A DNA stretch of 64,000 bases. It comes from Liquidambar formosana. Taxonomy: Eukaryota > Streptophyta > Magnoliopsida > Saxifragales > Altingiaceae. The position numbers were made by a program, and so were the translations under genes. Below, in pieces: positions 21,019 through 33,200 of this stretch; positions within the stretch are counted from its first letter, which is position 1; each line of letters begins with the position of its first letter. The notes under the pieces are model-generated. The model was not told where the DNA came from. It made no database searches and saw only the letters and a list, made by a program, of their open reading frames with translations. The stretch covers positions 27,639,763 through 27,703,762 of the forward strand of contig CM077832.1 in assembly GCA_039720395.1 (NCBI GenBank), in the 5' to 3' direction.

Positions 21019-23282
21019 TGTAATGCCCGTGTCATTTAATTAGGGTAATCTCATCTTTAATGCATAATTTGCATGTATATTAGTTGATTTGTTGGGTATT
21101 GTCACGAATAGGCATTGCATGTGCATGATTTTGATGAGTTTGCGATTTCACACTTTTAGGACGCAGAAAATTGACCAAATGTTGGGAAAAAGTGAATTTT
21201 CGTAAATCTTCGTTTTTAAAGATAATTTTTTGAGGTAATGGAAGTTTATATTATTATAAGACATCTATGATTTTATGGGATTTTATTATCATGTTTGGAT
21301 TGGTTTCCTCACATGTTTATTTTTGAAAATTCTATCAGGAGACGGATTTTGTACTAAAACATGAAAATGAGAATTTGATATAATTGGAATTTGATTTTTC
21401 TGATATTTTATTTGGATTCACATAGGGGGTTGTTTGCTTATTTTTATTAAATAATTTAAAGTAAATGGACATTTACTTAAATATTTTGAATAAAAATAAG
21501 GCAATGGCTTGTGCTATAGGGGTTTATACACATTTGCATTAGTTATTAGGCTTTCTGGGCAGGGGCCGATCGATCAGGCCCTGAGGTCGATTGATCGAAG
21601 GCCCTCCAGAATTGTTAATTTGCTACTATTAAACCCGATTGATCGAGCCCTCAACCTTAATCGAGCGGGCATCGCAGAATCCTGAATTTTTTTTTAAATG
21701 CATCAAAAGACGCATGTACCCCGGGGTTCTCTTATAACCCTTCAAGCTTGACCCATTAAGACCTAGATTTGGTTTCTACATGTTTGAGAGCTAGAGAGAG
21801 AAGGAGAGAGAGTGGGTTTGGAGGAGAGAGAAAGGCTTGTTTGGAGAGAGAAAAACATATTTTTAGCTTGTATGTGTGGGATTTAAGTTCTCTCATCTCA
21901 TTTCAATGCTTGGGATTGCATTCTAAGGGTTGGATCTTGACTTCTACACGTGCTTGGTGAAGTTTGGAGCTTGTTATTGCGTCCTAGGCTTGGATTTCAC
22001 CCTCCTAACACATTTTCTCTACATTTGGTGCAATATATTTGAGGTAAGTGTAATTTTCATGGGTTTTAACCTTAGGAATGATAATGGGATAGGATATAAG
22101 CTCATATATGTTGAATAAAAATATATATTGGTGCTATTTATGAGTTTACATGATTTTTGGGTGTATTATCATGTATATTTTGTAATGCATGTACTAGGGA
22201 TATAATTTACATAACCCTATATTTAGGAATATTACATTTGGGAGTATATGAGTTAATATACTTGTTATATTTTAGTTTATTTTGAATGTACATGTTTTAC
22301 ATAGTCCAACAGGTTATATGATTATGGAATAATTATATATTGTTGCTTTCTAGATATATTGACATGCATTGGGATTTATATGTGTATCCATGGCATCAAT
22401 TGCACAAAATGCATGAAATGGAACTAATTAAATACTTGGTCAAAGTATATTAAAAAGGATCATTGGATTTGGACTACTAGTGGTCAAGTGACTTAGCGGT
22501 GTTTTCCATTCCTTTGGTCCTGAGTACTTTCTAGTTCTAGGTAGGAATCCTTGTGTTTCCGAATTAGAGGCTACTTTCCAGTTTCAAGTAGGAACCCTTG
22601 TGTTGTCTTCTTGGAAGTGGGTTTAAATCCTCCGTTTCCGTATGAAAACTCCTGCGTTTCAGTAATTATGGAAAATGTTAAATAGGCATGAGTCGCATTA
22701 CATTCACGACATTACACGTATTTTAATTATATTTTAAGCATGATTTAATTTGGTATATTATCATGCTTTGGTTATTTTTACGTGAAAATTATATCTACTG
22801 AGTTTCATACTCACTCCTATATTTTATAAACCCTTTTCAAATGATTTTTTAGCAGGGGAGACCTCGCCATGAGGTGCTATGTGAGGGTCAACTTAATTAT
22901 TATGCTAGTTTAATTATGGAACAATTCTAGTCTTGAACAACTTTAATATTATGATTTTGTATTAATTAAATGCTTTGTATTCGGCCAATGGGCAATGGAC
23001 GTGTATTAACTTATGGTTTGTAATATTTTAATTTCGTAGGTCTCTCTATATGGTTTATTTAGCATATGATGATACCAATGATGGATGACAGGAATTTTAT
23101 ATATGATTATTTTATACAGGTTTTTATCATGGCATATTCCGTTTACGAATGGGTCGTGCCGAAATTTTTATTGAAATTACAAGTTTTCTAACACGTATTA
23201 TCCACGTACTTCCTAAGTGATTTTCTTAATTAAACTGGTTTTAGTAATATTGATTACGGCTTAATTAATTTGGGTTGTGACA
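21019..23282 (+). mobile_element. Nested solo LTR (TGTAATGCCC...TTGTGACA), Gypsy-like
   Basis: It begins TGTAATGCCCGTGTC and ends GGGTTGTGACA. The flanks are GATAT (21014-21018) and AATAT (23283-23287), a 4 of 5 match. The host LTR reads through across the junction. The CTACTGAGTTTCATACTCACTCC region near 22795 resembles the transcription-start region of Tekay/Retand-type LTRs. The length is 2264 bp. No internal domain. Confidence 0.75.
21563..21604. repeat. Hairpin in the nested LTR
   Basis: GGGCCGATCGATC pairs with GATTGATCGAAGGCCC around a short loop. It lies in the 5' third of the LTR. Confidence 0.7.
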
Positions 23283-23760
23283 AATATGATCAAAGCCAAG
23301 TACTCCAATCCAATCTAATCATGATTAAGGCTATACGGATCAAATGAACATCTATATGAAGCTAAAAGCATTTACCAAAGCACGAATGCAAGCAAATGTA
23401 CATTCATAGCTCCGTCATGCACAAGGACAAGAATTCAATGAGCACAAAGGCATTATAAAAGGCTTAAGACCATGCAAGCACCCTACATTGAAGATACTTT
23501 TAGTTTCAAGATGAGTATTAGGTGTTTAATGTATATGGTTGCTCTATTAACCAAGTTGGACCTTAGGACCTTAAAACGAATTGATTTTATCATTTGCATA
23601 AGGCCTAAGTTAATGTAGATTAATTTAATTGATCAATTTTCATGGAAAATCACATTTATTATGCTTCTACCCAATTCAATAAACTCAAACCTCATTTTAG
23701 TCGACTCAATTGTCCAGAGAGCTTAATATTTTGTGTCTACTGATTCTGCCTAAATCACTC

Positions 23761-23802
23761 AACTGAATTGACAAATCAGTCGATTGATTTGTCAATTCAG
23801 TT
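23761..23802. repeat. Perfect 18-bp-arm hairpin in the Sirevirus-like LTR
   Basis: AACTGAATTGACAAATCA (23761-23778) and its exact reverse complement (23785-23802) flank the six bases GTCGAT. Conserved palindromes are known in Sirevirus noncoding regions. Confidence 0.9.
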
Positions 23803-24460
23803 TATTGATTTCACGATTCTAACACACAACGGCTAGTTTTTGGAAAGGTTTTTTAGTGCTTTTAATGCCACTAAATGGCTCTTTCCCAGCATTTATTTCT
23901 TTAAACAGTCATTTTATTCAAAATGCTTATATAAACAATGATTCAAATGCATTATGATCACCAATACAAGAGCATTCATTGTTATTCATCCTCTAGCTCT
24001 AATTTCATCAAGAGCATTTATTGAGTAATCATTAGAAGTGAGCTGAGCATTTATTGCTGTGTAATTTACTCTTGAAGAGAATCTTTTTGTACACAAAAAT
24101 CATCTTCTACAATTTTGTAATTAAGGGTTGGTGATAACCCTAAGTTTGGCACTTGGAGAGTGTTGTTGAGCAAATGTTAGGTGAAAACACTTGGCTTGTA
24201 AAGGTTTGCTGCTCCACCTTAAAGGATAGTGATAGTGGATTTGAATCCTTAGGCGGAGTTATGGAAGTAAGGACGTAGGTGGGAAACCGAATCATGTTAA
24301 ATCGTTGTCTGCAATCTTTCTATCTCTTAATCTCTTTATATTGCACTTGCTTGATATTGCTGTGATATATTGTGTGTTAAATTTGTTTAAGATTGCATAA
24401 AATTCCATTATTAGCTTAAAATCCTATTTACCACCCTTCTAGGGTTGTTCACTTGGGACA

Positions 24461-25206
24461 ATAATAAACCTTCCAAATCTACAAATTCCAGCTTCGACAC
24501 CATCACAGAGCTGCACCTCCATGGAATGACATTGTTTTCTCTCATCTCTTTTTTCATTTTTGAAAACGCTATTGATGGATGATCCACCCAACTTTAGATC
24601 TACAAAATAAATGAAGATAGAATCCAAAAAAACCCCACTTTCTCACCATCATTTCTATTGCATTTTTATATTAGTAGTTCCGTACCGATTGGGGAGAGGA
24701 ATAAAAGATGATGGGTGGAGAGAGGAAGAAGTAGAAGGATATCTGGGATGGGTAAATTGTAGAGGGAGATGTGGGTAGAGAGAGAGAAAGAGAGAGAAAA
24801 AGTAATACTTTTTGGAAAGGGTGTGCTATCCGAAATCAATCAGGGAAGGGGAAGGGACAAAAGAAAGAGAAAAAAAGAGAGAGGGTGGACTGACAAGGAG
24901 ACTAAATGTGGGTAAAGAGAGAGGAGAGAGAATATACCAAAAAAAGAAAAAGGAGGAGAGAGAAACAAAACAAAGCAAAGTGTACTAATGCTTCAGGCTT
25001 CAACATTATAGGTAAAGAGAAAGGCTTCAGCATTCTAATGGGCTGACATGCATTGATGAGGGTTGACATAGCTAGTACAGCTTATGCATATAGACCCATT
25101 GAAATGCCTTACTTCTTTGTTTTTTTTTTTTTTGTTATCATTTGTCCTCGGCTTGTAAGTCAGCTAACGCCACCCATCTCAATAATCATTCCTTATATAT
25201 ATATAT
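24461..25206. other. Intergenic, GA-rich gene-leader-like DNA
   Basis: A long GA-rich stretch (24710-24965) precedes a TA tract (25195-25206). It resembles, inverted, the CT-rich part at 17115-17225. No intact ORF. Confidence 0.4.
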
Positions 25207-25212
25207 AGAGGT

Positions 25213-25238
25213 GATCCTATCAGCTGCAGCTGATAGGA
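25213..25238. repeat. 26-bp perfect palindrome
   Basis: ATCCTATCAGCTG is followed directly by its exact reverse complement. It lies 3 bp before the LTR start and overlaps the TSD of the solo LTR. Confidence 0.92.
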
Positions 25239-25241
25239 TGG

Positions 25242-28200
25242 TGTCATACCCCGTTTTTGTCACCTTAGCTAGGACATATCATTTCATGTAGGATTTTGAG
25301 TCCTTTTTGAGTCTAGTCTCTTGCATTGAGTTCTATGGTATTGAATATCATGTGTATGAATTTTGAAGTGATTTGGAGTTCATCTCGATAGTCAATAAGA
25401 ACTTTTGCGACTTTAAGGGCATAATCGTCTTTTAAGCCGTATATTTTCCATTTGACCTTGAAATGAATCCCGAGTCATTCCCTTGAGTTCATATGAGTAT
25501 ATAGAGTCCATATATAGGTTCAATTTCATGAATTAATGGTTTAAGATCAATTCGGCTCGTAATGGTTCGGGTTGGCAAAAAGACCCTTTCTTGGTTTGCT
25601 CAAATTGACTCATAAGACCCAACCAATTTTCTCTCATTTAACTTCAATTGGGCCTTATTTATGTCCTAAACATGTTTAGAAAGATCAATTTTCGATTGGG
25701 AAAGCATTCGGTTCGACCTTGTGTACAAACCCATCTTAGCGACGGTGAAGCACCATGGTTAACTACCTTTGTAAAACCTAACCATGCACCCATGGTTAAG
25801 GATTTTTGTCCTAAAATGCCTAAAAATGTTTCCCCTTCGAAACACGGTCGTTTTGGCTTTTATTTTGTCAAAATCGGACTTAATTTGAAGATTTTAAGAC
25901 TTCTACAGCAAGTGGGAATCAAAAGCGGAGAAAAAATAGAGGACCCTCGGGTAACCGTCCGAGGCTGGACGGTCAGCCGTCCAAGCCCAGACGGCTAACC
26001 GTCCAGGCCTAGATGGTCACCCGAGAGACTCCTTTCTCAACTCAAATTCTGACTCTTCTCTCCCTCTTTTGACGGTTTCCTCCGCCAAAACAACTTGTCT
26101 GAGCTTAGGAGTGTGTAAGTTTGAGTTGTTTGAGCACCAAGAGGGTCTCTAATTAGCCCTAGGATCATTGTTTAATGAATTAATCCTAGCCATTGGTTTA
26201 GGGGGTCAGTTCTCTATATAAAGGACATGGTATTCAGCACATAGGAGGAGGTTAATTGCACTTTACACATAGAGAGAGAAGGAGCTACGAGTTTGGAGAG
26301 CTAGAAGGACTTCAAGAGGAGGCTCTTCAACCCCAAGCAAGCAAGGAAACAAGAGGTTTGAAGACAAGGAAGAGTCTACAAGAGGTAAGCCTGTCCTTTT
26401 AATGCTGAACATGAATTTTCTGCTTATCCTTCTTCTTCTTCTTCTTCTTCTCCTAGGATAGTTATAGTGCATGAAATTGCTCTTCTTATGGATTGAATTC
26501 AATGTTTGTGTGATGTTATATGAATGATTTTAGGATAGTTTATGGCTTTATATGCTGGATAATCCTTGGTTTACTAAGGATTAGATAGCTTTACTTCTTT
26601 CTATCCTCTTAAATCATGCGTAGTCCACATGTCTAGGTTGCTGTGATTATTATCATGTGTTGATGTTCCTGTTAGTTAATATGTGCTATATGAATGATAT
26701 TCATGATAATTTGAGCATGGGTTAGGGTCATTTAGTAGGGTTTTATGTATAGTTGTGAGATTAGGGTTTCGATAACCCTGAATTCACACAAGTTTCATAC
26801 AACATGCTTAGCTTAGTTTTTGAATAGTTTCTCATCATAGTCATTCTATATATGCTGCATATAGTTGAATCATGCTAGGTTTGCATTCATATAGTATGTT
26901 TTATAGGTTTTTGGAGACATTATCCTTTTTTAAGGATAATTATCCTTTTCGTTGAGTGAGGTTTTGCATGAGAGTCTTCTGTGATGTGTTTAAGCATGAA
27001 TCACTTCTATTGTATTCTAGGGTATATATTTTACGTAAGATATGCTGATTGCACCTCCCCATAACGACTTTTTTACGTGAAATTATCTTAGGATAGTTTT
27101 GCTTAAGAAAGCTCGCCGTAGGGAAGCCTATTTTCATATTTTACATAAAATATCATCTTTTTGGTTAGGATGTGCTTTGTTATCATGTTTATTGATATTA
27201 TTGGAGTATCTTATGCTGGTTAGTGTGTCTTTGGTAGGTTTTTATGCATGTTAGTCGGGTCATTGCATGTAGGCATGAGTTAGGGTCCTTAGTTATTCAT
27301 TATTCTTATTGTTTGCATGATAGATGGATGATTTTAGGCCTTGTCATGGTTCTGTCCAGATTAGTATTTTGTTCTCTTTGCATGATTTTGTGCACTTGTA
27401 AGGGTGCAAACAGGTACAAAGCTTGTCCTATTGCAAATAGGGCTGCTTGGTCTGAAATGGCTAATAATTGGAGCTTTTGCGTTCAGGTAAGTAGGGTTTG
27501 AAGGTGCCCCAATTCACCTTTCTTTTTCTTTCTTTTCTTTTCTCCCTCTTAGGGTTACTTCTTAATACAAACATATGGTGTTTATCAAAGGTTTCCTTCA
27601 ATAATAAATTCTAGTTTCTATCAAAGTTTTCCTCTTGTGGAAGTTTTGACTTAAGACTAAATCAATGTATTTTCAAATAAGGAAACCTAGGGTTTTTTAC
27701 CATAGGTTTGTATTAGGTTGTAACCCTATTCTTTTCGAACTACGTGGACTTTGATCCATGTATTTTGCTGCATCGTACGTAGGCACTCTTCGTGAGGCTC
27801 AAGTCCGTTCTAGGATCCAAGTATCCTAGGCTTTTTCTTTTCTTTTCTTTTTGTTTTGTTTTATTTGAGTGATTGTGCATGAGATGATTAGATGGGATAT
27901 ATGATATGCATGCTGCCTTGTGATGATATATGATGATATTTGAGTGGAAAAGATATTAAGTTAGCCCAATTAAATTAAGAGACCAACTCGGGCGATGTGG
28001 GTGCCTATAGGCTTTTACCCAGAACCTTCCCACGTCGTAACTTAGCCCCCGAATCCAATTTTCTGGTTTCAAAGACTTTGCTTTTCCTTTAATGGAGTCA
28101 TGTGGTTTTGAAAATAAAACATTTTTTGTGGTTTTCCTCTTTTCCCTAAAAAATGAGGTGGCAACTCCTTTTTGTTTGTTGTCTTTCACCCATCCCATAT

Positions 28201-28256
28201 ATATACGAATCTTCTTTTTCCGCCAAATCCTTGTGGGCCGTTTTCCGGGGTTCACA
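25242..28256 (+). mobile_element. 3.0-kb solo LTR with 5-bp TSD GATGG
   Basis: It begins TGTCATACCCCGTTTTTG and ends CCGGGGTTCACA, giving TG...CA termini. GATGG flanks it exactly on both sides (25237-25241 and 28257-28261). Large LTRs of this start are typical of Ty3-Gypsy elements of the Tat/Ogre group. No internal coding region or second LTR is present, so it is read as a solo LTR left by recombination. It contains a nested hairpin at 25946-26023. Confidence 0.87.
25946..26023. repeat. Nested double hairpin in the 3-kb LTR
   Basis: The outer arms are CTCGGGTAACCGTC and its near reverse complement at 26010-26023. The inner arms are GGACGGTCAGCCGTC and GACGGCTAACCGTCC. It is GC-rich against an AT-rich LTR. 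Confidence 0.8.
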
Positions 28257-29179
28257 GATGGTACATCAGCTGAGTTTGACACTTTTCAGTGTTTAACACT
28301 TTTTTTTTCCTCATTCTACTCTGTTTAGACGCAGCCATAGCCGCCGCAATCGATCATATTTTTTTCTTTGTAATACCCCCTTTTTTGTCAATTACAAATC
28401 TGCAGCCACCGTTCTCCCCCTTCTCTTATCCTCGTCGGTGACCCCATCAACATAAACCTCTTAATTGAAGCCGCTTCAACCCCCTTTTATTTTTTTCCCC
28501 AGACAAGAAAAGAAAAGAAAAAAGAAAAAACGCTTCAAATCTACTATGTGAGGGAAATCCACCTCCAGATTTGACAACTCTACCATCAGATCCGTTGAAG
28601 TTCTTTGCCTTGAAATTTTAACACTCATGGCTGGACTCAGAACATATCAGATTTGGATCTGATCGAGGAGTTGCGTTTGGGGTATCTTATGAAAACGTTG
28701 TCGACGAGACAGAAGGAGACGCCGTCGCAGGTAGGGAAAAAACTCGCGCGGGACTGTTTGGTGTGAGCTTACTAGTTCGCCAACGATGGTACAAGGCGGC
28801 GACGGTTCACCGGTAGTTCACGGTGTGAGGGCTATGATGGGGGAGGGTCACGATGGTTCACGACGAAAATCTTTGGGGAGAGCTTCACAGAATGGCTGTG
28901 GCTAATGGCTGCTTGGTGCAAGCTTCACGATGAAGAATAGGCTTGAAGGGTAAGAAGATGCATGAGGGTCCGCCAGTGGTTCATGGTGTGAGGGGTTGGT
29001 CAACAGTGCTGCAATTTATTTTTGTTGATGTTGACAAACACTGAAAAGTGTCCTTGCATGTCTACTGAATCCTAGCCTTAGGATGAAGCACCAAATGGTT
29101 GGACAGCTCAGATTTCTCCAAGTTGAAACTATATCAGCTGAAGCCTACTGGATCACAACTGTGTATATATATATATATC

Positions 29180-29353
29180 GCTATGTTCCTATCAGCACGT
29201 GTTGATATAAGTTATATCAGCACCATGCATTGGGGGGTTGTACCCCTTGCATTAGTCCAATATACCTTATATCCCACTAATGCATAGGTACAACTTCCAA
29301 TGAGGGTATTGATATAAGTTATATTAATATGTGCTTACCTGATCATCATCCTA
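29180..29353. mobile_element. MITE family A copy 2, in TA repeats
   Basis: It shares GCACGTGTTGATATAAGTTA, TTGTACC and GCATTAGT blocks with 19764-19935. Its right arm reads, inverted, GGATGATGATCAGGTAAGCA, as the left end of copy 1 does. TA tracts lie on both sides. Confidence 0.8.
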
Positions 29354-29400
29354 TAATTAATATATATATACATATATATGAGAATTTTTTAATTTATATA

Positions 29401-29437
<37 letters not shown>

Positions 29438-29759
29438 AATTAAATATTATTCACGTGCAACACATGCATGCTTATATAAAGTATATATAAATGATAATTG
29501 CTCGTTTTGGACACTAATATATATAGTAGCTCTTGATTCTAGATCAATGTGGTTTTTGGCATGCACAATCTTTATATGAAATAAATCTAATTTGATGACT
29601 GGTTTTAAAAAATTCTAATAATAGGTAGAGTTTTAGAAGGTGAAATAAGAAATTATGCAAAGTTGCCTTAACAGGTAGAGGTGAAATTAGAAGGACACTT
29701 CTATACGGCATAAGTAAAACAAGCAACAGTTAAAACGACGTAGTTTAATGGATATCCCC
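29354..29759. other. Promoter-proximal region of the helicase gene
   Basis: AT-rich DNA with a (TA)n tract (29401-29432). It lies directly upstream of the RH42-like 5' UTR and should hold its promoter. No TATA box could be assigned because the whole region is TA-rich. Confidence 0.45.
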
Positions 29760-30048
29760 TTACCTTAATTCATTTCCACTTCATTTCACAATTCGTTCTC
29801 TCTCGAGCCTCAACGGCGGCTGTGCAACAAAACTCCTCGACGGCGACAACAGCGAAAAGACTTCTCGAGAGCGACCATAGGCGACAACACTTCTCGGCGG
29901 CGACCATAGGCAACAAGACTTCTCGGCGGCGACCAACGACGACATCGGGACAAACCTTCTGGACGGCGAGCAACCTTCTCAGGGCGACATCGGCGAGAAA
30001 CCCTAACGGCGTGACGAGGTCGTCGACGAGAAACCTTCTCGAGGGAAG
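29760..30048 (+). other. 5' UTR exon of the RH42-like gene, ATG-free
   Basis: A GC-richer leader ends at the donor AAG/GTAAAC (30049). No ATG occurs on the plus strand in this exon, so scanning would reach the helicase start without upstream ORFs. A UTR intron follows and closes before the ATG at 30238. Possible acceptors are TTCTAG (30169-30174) or ATAGCAG (30229-30235). The transcript start at about 29760 is estimated. Confidence 0.6.
29861..29945 (+). repeat. Three 29-nt tandem units in the 5' UTR
   Basis: CTTCTCGRSRGCGACCATAGG occurs in three successive copies, the last shortened to GACCAACGACGAC. The repeats are CGGCGGCGAC-rich and could fold in the mRNA leader. Confidence 0.75.
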
Positions 30049-30237
30049 GTAAACTCCAGTCTTAACTTATTTCTGTCTTCCCTTTACTCCCCTTTAGAGT
30101 TTGTTTCATGATTAGGCTTTTTGAGTCTGTGATTCTGTGTAAACTAGGGCTTAACCTTGAAACCCAAATTCTAGAAACAAGAACTGGTGTGAAGGGAAAA
30201 CCGACCAAAACGAAGCATTTCGTAATTGATAGCAGAT

Positions 30238-33200
30238 ATGGAAGAGGTTAAGCATAAATCTAGGAGGGAAGAATCAGAAAGGAAGGAGGATTCGAAGAGG
30301 AGTCACCGAGATAAGGAAAGGAATGGAGATAAGCACAGGGAGAGGGACCGTGACCGCGATAGTCGGCGTTCCGAGAGAGAGAAGAGTAGTGATGACAAGT
30401 ATAGGGACAGGGAGAAGCACAGCAGGGATAAGCATCGAGACAGGGAAAGAGACAGAGCCAGAGAGAAATTGAGGGACAGGGAAGAGGACAGAGAGAAGGA
30501 CAAGGACAAGGATAAGGAGAAGGAGAAGGAGAAGGAGAGAGAGAAGGAGAGGGAAAGGGAGAAGGAGAGAGACAGAGAGAGGGAGAGGGAAAAGGAGAAA
30601 GACAGGGAGAGGGAGAGGGAAAAGGAGAGGGAGAGAGAGAAGGAGAGAGAAAGGGAGAGGGAGAGGGAGAAGGAGAGAGACAGAGAGAGGGTGAGGGAGA
30701 GGGAGAGGGAGAGAGAAAGAGAAAGAGAAAGAGAAAGAGAAAGAGAAAGGGAGAAGAGGGAGCGAGAGAGAGAAGATAGAGACAGGGAGAGGAAACGAGA
30801 AAGGGAGAAGCGGCGAGATGTGGATAGGGGTGATGATAGTAGTGGTGGCGATGATGATGATAATGGGAGAGAGCGTGATAGAAAACGGCGCCGGAGAGAG
30901 GAGGATGATTATAAGGAGAGAGAGCGGGAACGGGGTGGGAGTAGGTTGAACAAGCACAAGGATGGCGATGGTCAAGAGAGCATGAGGAAAAGGAGTGATG
31001 AGGATTTGGATAAGAAAGAGAATAAAACTACAAGGGAGGAGGATTTGGAGGAAGAGCAACGAAGATTGGATGAGGAAATGGAGAAGCGGAGGAGGAGAGT
31101 TCAGGAGTGGCAAGAGTTGAGGAGAAAGAAGGAAGAAGCCGAGAAAGAAAAGCTTTCTGAAGAACCCAAGTCAGGTAAGGCTTGGACTCTTGAAGGAGAA
31201 TCCGATGATGAAGATACTGCCCCAGCAGGGAAATCGGATATGGATATGAGCTTAAATGAAGATGAGAGGCCTAGTGATGAAGGTGGGGATAAAATGGTGG
31301 TAGATTTTGAGAATGGAACGGATTCACCCGTTTCGCAAAATGGGGTTGATGGTGTGGTAGGGGATGAGGAAATTGATCCATTGGATGCTTTTATGAATTC
31401 TATGGTATTGCCTGAAGTTGAGAAGTTAAATAATACCGTGGTTCCTTCTGCTAGTGATGATATAAATTCTGAACCGACAAACAAGGATAAGAAAGATGAT
31501 CAGAGAAATGGGAAACAGCCAAAAAAAGGTTCAAATAAAGTTATGGGGAGAATAATTCAGGGTGAAGATTCAGATTCAGATTATGGGGACCTTGAGAATG
31601 ATGAAGATCCTCTAGAAGATGAAGATGATGATGAGTTCATGAAAAGGGTGAAGAAAACCAAAGCCGAGAAACTATCAATAGTTGATCACTCAAAGATTGA
31701 CTACAAACCGTTTCGGAAAAATTTCTATATTGAAGTGAAGGAGATCTCGAGAATGACTTCTGAAGAGGTTGTAGCTTACAGGAAACAATTGGAATTGAAG
31801 TTACATGGAAAGGATGTGCCAAAGCCGATCAAAACCTGGCACCAAACTGGACTTACGAGTAAGATTTTGGAGACAATTAAGAAGCTTAATTTTGAAAAGC
31901 CGATGTCAATTCAAGCGCAGGCCCTGCCGATAATTATGAGTGGTCGAGACTGCATAGGCGTCGCAAAAACTGGCTCTGGAAAAACCCTTGCGTTTGTGCT
32001 GCCAATGTTGAGGCATATTAAAGACCAGCCTCCTGTGGTGGCTGGAGATGGGCCTATTGGGCTTGTAATGGCACCTACAAGGGAGCTTGTTCAGCAGATC
32101 CACAGTGATATCAAGAAGTTTGCCAAGGTAGTGGGTGTCAGATGTGTGCCTGTATATGGAGGTTCCGGTGTTGCCCAGCAAATTAGTGAATTAAAGCGGG
32201 GGGTTGAGATTGTTGTCTGTACTCCAGGTAGGATGATTGACATTCTTTGTACGAGTGGTGGAAAAATTACAAATCTTCGTAGAGTCACTTATTTGGTCAT
32301 GGATGAAGCTGATCGTATGTTTGACATGGGTTTTGAACCTCAGATCACTCGAATTGTTCAAAATACTCGGCCAGACCGGCAAACTGTACTCTTCTCTGCC
32401 ACTTTCCCTCGTCAGGTTGAAATTTTGGCTCGTAGGGTGTTGAACAAACCTGTGGAAATACAAGTTGGTGGGAGGAGTGTTGTGAACAAGGATATTACCC
32501 AGTTGGTTGAAATGAGACCAGAAAGTGAAAGGTTCTTTAGACTGCTAGAACTTCTTGGAGAATGGTATGAGAAGGGAAAGATTTTGATTTTTGTCCACTC
32601 GCAAGAGAAATGTGATGCTTTGTTCAGGGATTTGATCAAGCATGGTTATCCCTGCCTCTCACTTCATGGGGCTAAGGATCAGACGGACCGTGAATCCACC
32701 ATTTCTGATTTTAAGAGTAATGTATGCAATTTGTTGATTGCAACAAGTATCGCTGCCAGGGGTTTGGATGTAAAGGAGCTTGAACTGGTGATCAACTTCG
32801 ATGTTCCAAACCACTATGAAGACTACGTTCATCGTGTTGGTCGAACAGGTCGAGCTGGCCGTAAGGGCTGTGCTATCACGTTTATATCTGAGGAAGATGC
32901 AAGATATGCACCTGATCTTTTAAAAGCCTTGGAACTCTCTGAGCAAGTTGTTCCTGATGACCTTAAAGCGCTTGCTGATGGTTTCATGGCGAAAGTAAAT
33001 CAGGGACTTGAGCAAGCCCATGGGACTGGTTATGGTGGAAGTGGTTTCAAATTTAATGAAGAGGAGGATGAAGTGAGGAGAGCAGCAAAGAAAGCGCAGG
33101 CAAAAGAGTATGGCTTTGAGGAAGACAAGTCAGATTCAGAAGATGAAGATGAAGGGGTCCGGAAGGCGGGTGGTGACATCTCACAGCAGGCTGCCCTTGC

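Larger units (their letters stand above)
20925..24460 (+). mobile_element. Sirevirus-like (Copia) solo LTR, split by a nested solo LTR
   Basis: It starts TGTTAGCCCTAAGGTTTT with ATTTTGATGATAACAAA and ends AGGGTTGTTCACTTGGGACA, as plant SIRE-type LTRs do. The right part also has typical phrases (GGCGGAGTTATGGAAGT, GGGAAACCGAATCATG, AAATCGTTGTCTGC). Removing the nested LTR (21019-23282) restores an LTR of about 1.27 kb. No gag-pol or second LTR is present in the window. I could not confirm a clean 5-bp TSD. Confidence 0.72.
25207..29160. mobile_element. Old TIR element, interrupted by a 3-kb solo LTR
   Basis: Left end: GGTGATCC, CAGCTGATA, then (after the LTR insertion) GACACTTTTCAGTGTTT at 28276. 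Right end, inverted: GTGATCC, CAGCTGATA, and GACACTTTTCAGTGTTT (28276-28292 against 29036-29052). Both ends abut TA tracts. Without the LTR it is about 935 bp. The interior (28320-29000) is gene-leader-like and GC-richer, possibly captured host DNA. The exact ends are inferred. Confidence 0.55.

Noticed and set aside
29826..30052. Open frame in the helicase 5' UTR exon
   Set aside because: It has no ATG, only a GTG start, and reads into the intron; best seen as GC-rich leader.
30274..31113. 279-codon ORF on the minus strand inside the helicase gene
   Set aside because: It is the complement of the polypurine RE/KE-coding tract, low complexity (L, S, P), with no domain; a compositional shadow.
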